Source: Pseudarthrobacter oxydans
GTDB taxonomy: Bacteria; Actinomycetota; Actinomycetes; Actinomycetales; Micrococcaceae
Direction: 5' to 3'
Length of the DNA stretch: 64,000 nt
Assembly: GCF_034258515.1 (NCBI RefSeq)
Contig: NZ_CP139438.1
Coordinates: forward strand, 3,224,001-3,288,000
The notes under the pieces were generated by a model that worked only from the letters and a program-made list of their open reading frames with translations, had not been told where the DNA came from and did not search any database. This document shows positions 59,726 through 64,000 of the stretch, in pieces (position 1 is the stretch's first letter; each line of letters starts with the position of its first letter). Made by a program: the position numbers and the translations under genes.

Positions 59726-59807
59726 TGGCAGATGAGGGATTCGAACCCCCGTAGGCGTTGCCAGCTGATTTACAGTCAGCCCCCTTTGGCCGCTCGGGTA
59801 ATCTGCC
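59726..59807 (-). tRNA. tRNA-Tyr (GUA)
   Basis: The minus strand begins GGCAGATTACCCGAGCGGCC and folds to a class II cloverleaf of 82 bases. The anticodon loop CTGTAAA gives GUA, with a long variable arm. The acceptor GGCAGAT/ATCTGCC is complementary and CCA is not encoded. A two-gene accessory operon begins about 150 bases away. Confidence 0.93.
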
Positions 59808-59975
59808 GAACTTCAAAAGAAGTACCCGCCGATGCAGTCTGCAGAACGTCCGTTTCCGGGCCGTTCCGCTTCCAGTAACCGCGGGCAAGACAACTTTACA
59901 GAACTTCCGCCGAAGAATCGAATCGGGCCGCGCAGGCCCGGAAATCCCTTGAAACAACGGGGAAAGGGAACGGAA

Positions 59976-60230
59976 TCAGGCCTCTCCCAGAATCCTGCCG
60001 GCAAGCCGGGCCTCGAACTTCACGGCCTGCTCCTCAGTGATCTGGTTCAGCTGGACTGCACGCAGCAGGTCCTCGCTGACTCCCTCCATCCGGGATGAAG
60101 CATCGGCCACCGGAGCGAGGATGATGGAGGCAGCCACCGCTGCTGCGGCCACCGACGACGCCGCTGCTGCCACCGCCCCCGCTGCTGCCGAGGTGGTGCG
60201 GGTGGCGTAACGGACGGCCTTGCGGTGCAT
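59976..60230 (-). CDS. 84-residue Ala-rich membrane protein
   Basis: The protein starts with a basic segment (MHRKAVRYATRT), then a long Ala/Val/Ser helix (about 13-44, AAAAVAASIILAPVADASS) and a soluble C-terminus (GVSEDLLRAVQLNQITEEQA). It is likely a single-pass membrane or secreted small protein; the Ala-rich signal-like part could be cut. AAGGGAA precedes ATG 60230. It is divergent from yajQ. No family is recognised and its function is unknown. Confidence 0.6.
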   Translation of the reverse strand: MHRKAVRYATRTTSAAAGAVAAAASSVAAAAVAASIILAPVADASSRMEGVSEDLLRAVQLNQITEEQAVKFEARLAGRILGEA

Positions 60231-60415
60231 GGTGTTCCCTTCGAACAACTTCCCAACACGTTCAACTGTTCTCCGCCCTCCTTCGTTCCTGCAGAGCGTC
60301 CGCTGGGAGGGAACTGTGAATCCCTGAGCCCCTCAACGCGGCCATCCGTATTAGGCTGGAATGCAGTGATCACCCCCTGTCCGCGCACAGGGCTTCCACC
60401 GGCAAAAGGAGAGTC

Positions 60416-60907
60416 ATGGCAGGCGAGTCAACGTTCGACGTCGTAAGCAAGGTAGACAAGCAGGAAGTGGCCAACGCGCTGAACCAGGCGCAGAAGGAGC
60501 TGGCGCAGCGCTACGACTTCAAGGGCGTCGGCGCCGAGGTGGATTTCAGCGGCGAAAAGATCCTGATGAAGGCGAACTCCGAGGAACGGGTCCTGGCAGT
60601 CCTGGACGTGCTCCAGTCCAAGCTGATCCGCCGCGGCATCTCGCTGAAGTCGCTGGACGCCGGCGAGCCCTATGCGTCCGGCAAGGAGTACCGGCTGGAG
60701 GCCTCCATCAAGGAGGGCATCGCGCAGGACCTTGCCAAGAAGATCAACAAGCTCATCCGGGACGAAGCCCCCAAGTCGGTCAAGTCCCAGATCCAGGGCG
60801 ACGAGCTCCGCGTGACGTCCAAGTCCCGCGACGACCTGCAGGCCACCATGGCCCTGCTGAAGGACTTCGAGGAAGCCGACCTGCAGTTCGTGAACTTCCG
60901 CAGCTAG
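60416..60907 (+). CDS. yajQ: YajQ-family nucleotide-binding protein
   Basis: The 163-residue protein is a two-domain ferredoxin-like fold: STFDVVSKVDKQEVANALNQ, then ALNQAQKELAQRYDFKGVGA (about 20-39) and IRRGISLKSLDAGEPYASGK, with SKSRDDLQATMALLKDFEEA near the end. YajQ relatives bind cyclic di-GMP or RNA and can act as transcription co-regulators in some bacteria. AAAGGAGAG precedes the ATG. A terminator-like hairpin follows the gene. The role in this organism is not known. Confidence 0.95.
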   Translation: MAGESTFDVVSKVDKQEVANALNQAQKELAQRYDFKGVGAEVDFSGEKILMKANSEERVLAVLDVLQSKLIRRGISLKSLDAGEPYASGKEYRLEASIKEGIAQDLAKKINKLIRDEAPKSVKSQIQGDELRVTSKSRDDLQATMALLKDFEEADLQFVNFRS

Positions 60908-60955
60908 CCGTCCGCCGCCGTCGTTCTCGACGCGCATAATTTCGGCCGACACGCA

Positions 60956-60996
60956 AGAGGCCGGCGCACCCGGAATAGGGCTGCGCCGGCCTCTTT
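60956..60996 (+). terminator. intrinsic terminator after yajQ
   Basis: AGAGGCCGGCGCA (60956-60968) and TGCGCCGGCCTCT (60982-60994) form a 13-bp perfect stem followed by TT, 48 bases after the yajQ stop. Confidence 0.82.
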
Positions 60997-61019
60997 GCGC
61001 GTCCCGGAGACGCCGGACG

Positions 61020-61889
61020 TCAGCCCAGCGGCCGGCCTGCCATCCGCTCCAGCCGGGAAATCCGGTCCCGCATGGGCGGATGCGTGGCAAACAGCTTGGT
61101 CATCGCACCGCCGCGGAAGGGGTTGGCGATCATCAGGTGCGAGGCATTCACCAGCCGCTGGTCCTGCGGCAGCGGTGCGATGGTGACGCCCCGCTCGATC
61201 TTGGCCAGCGCTGAGGCGAGCGCCAGCGGATCGCCGGTCAGCTGCGAACCGTCCTCGTCGGCGTCGTACTCCCGGGTCCGGGAAATGGCCATCTGGATCA
61301 GCGACGCCGCGAAGGGGGCGAGGAGCGCCATGGCCAGCATCGCCAGCGGATTGGAATTGCGCCGGTCACCGCCGCCGAAGAACAGGAGCATCTGGCCCAC
61401 CGACGTGATCACGCCTGCGACGGCGGCGGCCACGGACGAGGTGAGGATGTCCCGGTTGTAGACGTGCATGAGCTCGTGGCCCAGGACTCCGCGGAGCTCC
61501 CGGGCGTCCAGCAACTGCAGCATTCCCTCGGTCACGCACACGGCGGCGTTCCGGGGATTGCGGCCGGTGGCGAAGGCGTTCGGGTTCATGGTGGGCGAGA
61601 GGTAGATGCGCGGCATGGGCTGGTTGGCGCGGACGGACAGTTCCCGGACCATCTGGTACAGCTGCGGCGCCTGCGGTTCCGTGACGGGGTAGGCCGCCAT
61701 GGCGCGGATGGCGATCTTGTCGCTGTTCCAGTAGCCGTATGCCGTCGTGGCCACGCCCACGAGGGCCATGATCCAGATCGGCGCGGAGCTGCGGGTACTG
61801 GTGCCGATCAGCGCCCCGAGGCCCAGCAGCACCGCCCACAGCACCCCGAAGAGCGCCGCGGTCTTGAGCCCGTTGTAGTGTTTGTGCAC
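61020..61889 (-). CDS. htpX: membrane zinc metalloprotease HtpX
   Basis: The 289-residue M48 protease has four transmembrane helices (for example the N-terminal TAALFGVLWAVLLGLGALIG) and the zinc motif RGVLGHELMHVYNRD with HExxH written HELMH, and a downstream Glu ligand in TREYDADEDGSQLTG. The PRIYLSPTMNPNAFATGRNP segment is conserved. HtpX degrades misfolded membrane proteins. GGAGGAGACG precedes the ATG. The next gene upstream is an MFS transporter 32 bases away. Confidence 0.96.
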   Translation of the reverse strand: MHKHYNGLKTAALFGVLWAVLLGLGALIGTSTRSSAPIWIMALVGVATTAYGYWNSDKIAIRAMAAYPVTEPQAPQLYQMVRELSVRANQPMPRIYLSPTMNPNAFATGRNPRNAAVCVTEGMLQLLDARELRGVLGHELMHVYNRDILTSSVAAAVAGVITSVGQMLLFFGGGDRRNSNPLAMLAMALLAPFAASLIQMAISRTREYDADEDGSQLTGDPLALASALAKIERGVTIAPLPQDQRLVNASHLMIANPFRGGAMTKLFATHPPMRDRISRLERMAGRPLG

Positions 61890-61921
61890 GTCTCCTCCTT
61901 ACTCACTATGGAAACGGCTGT

Positions 61922-63193
61922 CTAGGGGGCAGGGTTCCGCGCGTCGTACCTGCGGAAGCCCGGCTGGAGGCTGGCCGCCGCCCAGGCCCCGGCGATGCAC
62001 AGCCCGCCGCCGAGCAGCAGGACCCAGCCCTCGGCCGCGAGCCTGGTGGCGCCGCCGGCCAGCAGGTCGCCGATCCTGGGACCGCCGGCCACCACCACGA
62101 TGAAGACGCCCTGGAGCCGCCCGCGGAGGTGGTCCGGTGTGGCCGCCTGGAGGATGGTGTGGCGGAAGACGCCGCTGATGGAATCGGCAATGCCCGCGAG
62201 CGCGCAGCAGACTGCCGCCGGGAGAAGCCAGGGCGTGACCGCCCCGTCCGGTGCACGCCCGGCGAGCAGCACCACCAGGCCGAAGGCCGCCATGGACGCA
62301 CCCCACCCCATTACCGAGATGACCACGGCGCTCCCTTGCCAGCGGACGCCGCCGAGGGGTCCGGAAAACAGGCCCGCCAGGAAAGCGCCGACGGCGCTGG
62401 ACGCCAGCAGGACGCCTACGGTCGCTTCGCCGCCGCCGATCATGACGGCACCGATGGCCGGCATCAGCGCCCGCGGCTGGGCAAGGACCATGGCCACCAG
62501 GTCGATCACGAAGGTCATCCGGAGGTTGGGCCGCGTGCCGAGGAAACGGAAGCCTTCGACGACGGAGCGGAGTCCGGGCCTGCCCGGGCTCCCTGACGGC
62601 GGCAGGGGCGGCAGCCGGTAGACCGCCCACAGCACGAACGCGAAACTTGCGAAATCAAGGGTGTACGTCCAGCCGAACCCCACCCAGGCCACCAGCACGC
62701 CGGCCAGCAGCGGACCGGCCGTCATGGCGAGGCCGAAGGACATCATGCTCAGTGCGTTGGCCGCAGGCAGGAGTTCGGTTCGGATCAGCATGGGGAGGAT
62801 GGCGCTGCGGGCCGGCTGGTTGATGGCCTGCGCGCCGCTCTGCAGCGCCACCAGGAGGTACAGGACCCATACGTTGCCCAGCTGCAGCCAGGACTGCAGC
62901 GCGATCAGTCCGGTGGCCAGCCACATGACGGTGGAGGCCAGCAGCGCCACCTGGCGCCTGTCATGGGAGTCGGCGATGGATCCGCCCAGCAGCCCGCCGA
63001 TCACCAGCGGCACCAGGGCGAAGACCGCCAGCAGGCCGACGTAGAGGCTCTCCCCCGTTATCCGGTAAACCTCAAGGCTCACTGCCACCAGGGTGAGCTG
63101 GCTGCCGACGGCGGATACGGCCGAGCCCACCCAGAGCCGGCGGAACGCAGGGCTCTCCCGGAGCGGCGTGATGTCAGCGAGCAGTTTCCCCAC
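61922..63193 (-). CDS. MFS transporter (MFS_3/ENT-S type)
   Basis: The 423-residue protein has 12 predicted helices. It starts LRESPAFRRLWVGSAVSAVG, has LLGGSIADSHDRRQVALLAS (about 68-87) as the conserved loop, and AQPRALMPAIGAVMIGGGEA in the middle. The N-terminal pattern matches drug or siderophore exporters of the MFS_3 class. The GTG start has TAGGGT six bases upstream. Its gene is divergent from the Fur-family regulator, but operator placement favours the regulator. Substrate is unknown. Confidence 0.9.
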   Translation of the reverse strand: MGKLLADITPLRESPAFRRLWVGSAVSAVGSQLTLVAVSLEVYRITGESLYVGLLAVFALVPLVIGGLLGGSIADSHDRRQVALLASTVMWLATGLIALQSWLQLGNVWVLYLLVALQSGAQAINQPARSAILPMLIRTELLPAANALSMMSFGLAMTAGPLLAGVLVAWVGFGWTYTLDFASFAFVLWAVYRLPPLPPSGSPGRPGLRSVVEGFRFLGTRPNLRMTFVIDLVAMVLAQPRALMPAIGAVMIGGGEATVGVLLASSAVGAFLAGLFSGPLGGVRWQGSAVVISVMGWGASMAAFGLVVLLAGRAPDGAVTPWLLPAAVCCALAGIADSISGVFRHTILQAATPDHLRGRLQGVFIVVVAGGPRIGDLLAGGATRLAAEGWVLLLGGGLCIAGAWAAASLQPGFRRYDARNPAP

Positions 63194-63199
63194 CCCGCA

Positions 63200-63205
63200 A
63201 CCCTA
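63200..63205 (-). promoter_or_regulatory. -10 box (TAGGGT) for the MFS gene
   Basis: Minus-strand TAGGGT, six bases and then GTG at 63193. Confidence 0.45.
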
Positions 63206-63246
63206 GCGGCGGCGGTTTCTTCCCGTTCACAACGTGTTAGCCGAGC

Positions 63247-63271
63247 CTTATTGTGAGATGCTCATAATAAG
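63247..63271 (+). promoter_or_regulatory. Fur-family operator upstream of fur-katA
   Basis: CTTATTGTGAG (63247-63257) and CTCATAATAAG (63261-63271) form a 25-bp dyad with one mismatch around ATG. It overlaps the CATAAT -10 region and lies 15 bases before the regulator ATG, as expected for peroxide-sensor autoregulation. Confidence 0.85.
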
Positions 63272-63286
63272 TGCTTGAATGGTGGC

Positions 63287-63772
63287 ATGACGGAACACTT
63301 TGACGGCCACGAGGCATGGGCTGCCGCCCTGCGTGCCCACGGCCGCAGGGTGACCAAACAGCGGCTGGCGGTCCTGGCCGCCGTCGAACGCCACCCCCAC
63401 TCCCCCGCGGAGAGCATCCTGGCCGCCGCCCGCGCCGAACTGCCTGAGCTGACGGCACAGTCCGTATATGTGGTGCTCGGCGACCTGACGGACCTGCACA
63501 TGCTCCGCAGGTTCGAACCCCCGCACTCCCCCGCCCTGTACGAGACGCGGGTGGGCGACAACCACCACCACGCCATCTGCATCAGCTGCGGCCGGGTGGA
63601 GGACGTCGACTGCGCAGTGGGCCACGCACCCTGCCTCACCCCCCACTGGGATGAAAACGCCAAGCCGATGACCATCCAGATCGCCGATGTCATGTACCAG
63701 GGCATCTGCCAGGACTGCCAGCAGTCCCAACAACTTCCTTCCAATCGTCCCCCGCAAGAAATAGAGAAATAG
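63287..63772 (+). CDS. Fur-family peroxide sensor (CatR/FurA/PerR-like)
   Basis: The 161-residue repressor has the winged helix [20 protein letters not shown] (about 10-29), [20 protein letters not shown] and [20 protein letters not shown], then the metal sites [20 protein letters not shown] and a C-terminal Cys pair in GICQDCQ. The CxxC pairs fit the structural zinc site and the His cluster the regulatory metal. The downstream gene encodes a catalase, as in Streptomyces catR-catA. ATG 63287 was chosen over an upstream in-frame TTG. The 25-bp operator precedes it. Confidence 0.92.
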   Translation: MTEHFDGHEAWAAALRAHGRRVTKQRLAVLAAVERHPHSPAESILAAARAELPELTAQSVYVVLGDLTDLHMLRRFEPPHSPALYETRVGDNHHHAICISCGRVEDVDCAVGHAPCLTPHWDENAKPMTIQIADVMYQGICQDCQQSQQLPSNRPPQEIEK

Positions 63773-63779
63773 GAGAACA

Positions 63780-64000
63780 ATGACTGCCATTTCAACAACC
63801 CAGTCAGGTGCCCCCGTTACGTCGGACGCGCACTCGAAGTCAGTCGGTGCCGACGGTGCCATCATCCTGACTGACCACTACCTGGTGGAAAAGCTCGCCC
63901 AGTTCAACCGCGAGCGGGTGCCGGAGCGCGTAGTGCACGCCAAGGGCGGCGGCGCATTCGGTACGTTCAAGGCCACCGAGGACGTGTCCAGGTACACCAA
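63780..64000 (+). CDS. katA: catalase, N-terminal fragment
   Basis: The gene starts at ATG 63780 after AGGAGAA, seven bases past the regulator stop, and runs off the window. The readable 73 residues include [20 protein letters not shown] and [20 protein letters not shown], the conserved clade 3 monofunctional catalase N-terminus with the essential His near RVVHAKG. It degrades hydrogen peroxide. It is co-transcribed with the Fur-family sensor and controlled by the palindrome at 63247-63271. The haem Tyr region lies beyond the window. Confidence 0.95.
   Translation, partial: MTAISTTQSGAPVTSDAHSKSVGADGAIILTDHYLVEKLAQFNRERVPERVVHAKGGGAFGTFKATEDVSRYT

Noticed and set aside
56847-59807. Integrated genomic island at tRNA-Tyr
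   Set aside because: There is no integrase gene and no obvious duplicate of the tRNA 3' end at the far side, so only a compositional difference can be claimed.

Overview
The window is high-GC actinobacterial chromosome, most like Arthrobacter or Pseudarthrobacter (Micrococcaceae). The evidence is a mycothiol synthase (mshD) next to a GlnR-type orphan regulator, actinobacterial ppk and MutT1-type Nudix-phosphatase genes side by side, MaoC-type HadA/HadB-like dehydratases beside murB, frequent GTG starts, and many start codons with a TANNNT -10 box only 6-7 nt upstream (probable leaderless mRNAs). It reads as ordinary core chromosome with small accessory patches. No prophage, insertion sequence, CRISPR array or rRNA was seen.

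Layout. 1-8.5 kb holds housekeeping genes: a partial ygfZ, a nitrobindin-like haem protein, glnR, mshD, ppk, a Nudix/phosphatase, thyA and a dihydrofolate reductase gene. 8.5-11 kb is an accessory set: a WXG100-like protein with a large C-terminal domain, an unknown protein that may be its partner, and a two-helix membrane protein. 11-16.6 kb has an E. coli-type asd, a DUF559/AbiEi-like gene bracketed by two related hairpins, a winged-helix protein, murB and two hot-dog dehydratases. 16.7-27.4 kb has ArsR-SulP, a citrate-lyase-like aldolase, a sugar module (GH13 alpha-glucosidase, aldo/keto reductase and divergent ROK repressor), an epimerase-like and a reductase-like protein, and an acyltransferase. 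27.6-30.6 kb has tRNA-Met, tRNA-Thr and the DEAD-box helicase deaD with a 0.4 kb leader.

30.6-41.7 kb has a MOSC protein, a YgiB-like/YgiC-like/APC permease operon, a frameshifted short-chain dehydrogenase, an HxlR-MFS pair, metB and cbs (transsulfuration), a VOC protein and an HhH-GPD DNA glycosylase. 41.7-48.4 kb has a two-component system, a small membrane protein, a multicopper oxidase and a LuxR-TPR regulator. 48.6-56.7 kb has a SnoaL protein, an acyl-CoA synthetase, thioredoxin, an ABC exporter, a thioesterase, a potassium channel, a LysM protein with a sortase-like C-terminus and a CBS-domain protein.

56.8-59.6 kb is a visibly less GC-rich two-gene operon (PaaK/CapK-like adenylate-forming enzyme plus nitroreductase-like protein) next to tRNA-Tyr. 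It is the best candidate for a poorly described pathway. 60-64 kb returns to core genes: yajQ, htpX, an MFS transporter, and a peroxide-responsive Fur-family regulator with a near-perfect 25-bp operator driving a catalase gene cut off by the window end.

Unexplained structure includes two families of long palindromes, a 25-bp perfect palindrome that may serve as both metB terminator and HxlR operator, and the recurrent leaderless promoter geometry.
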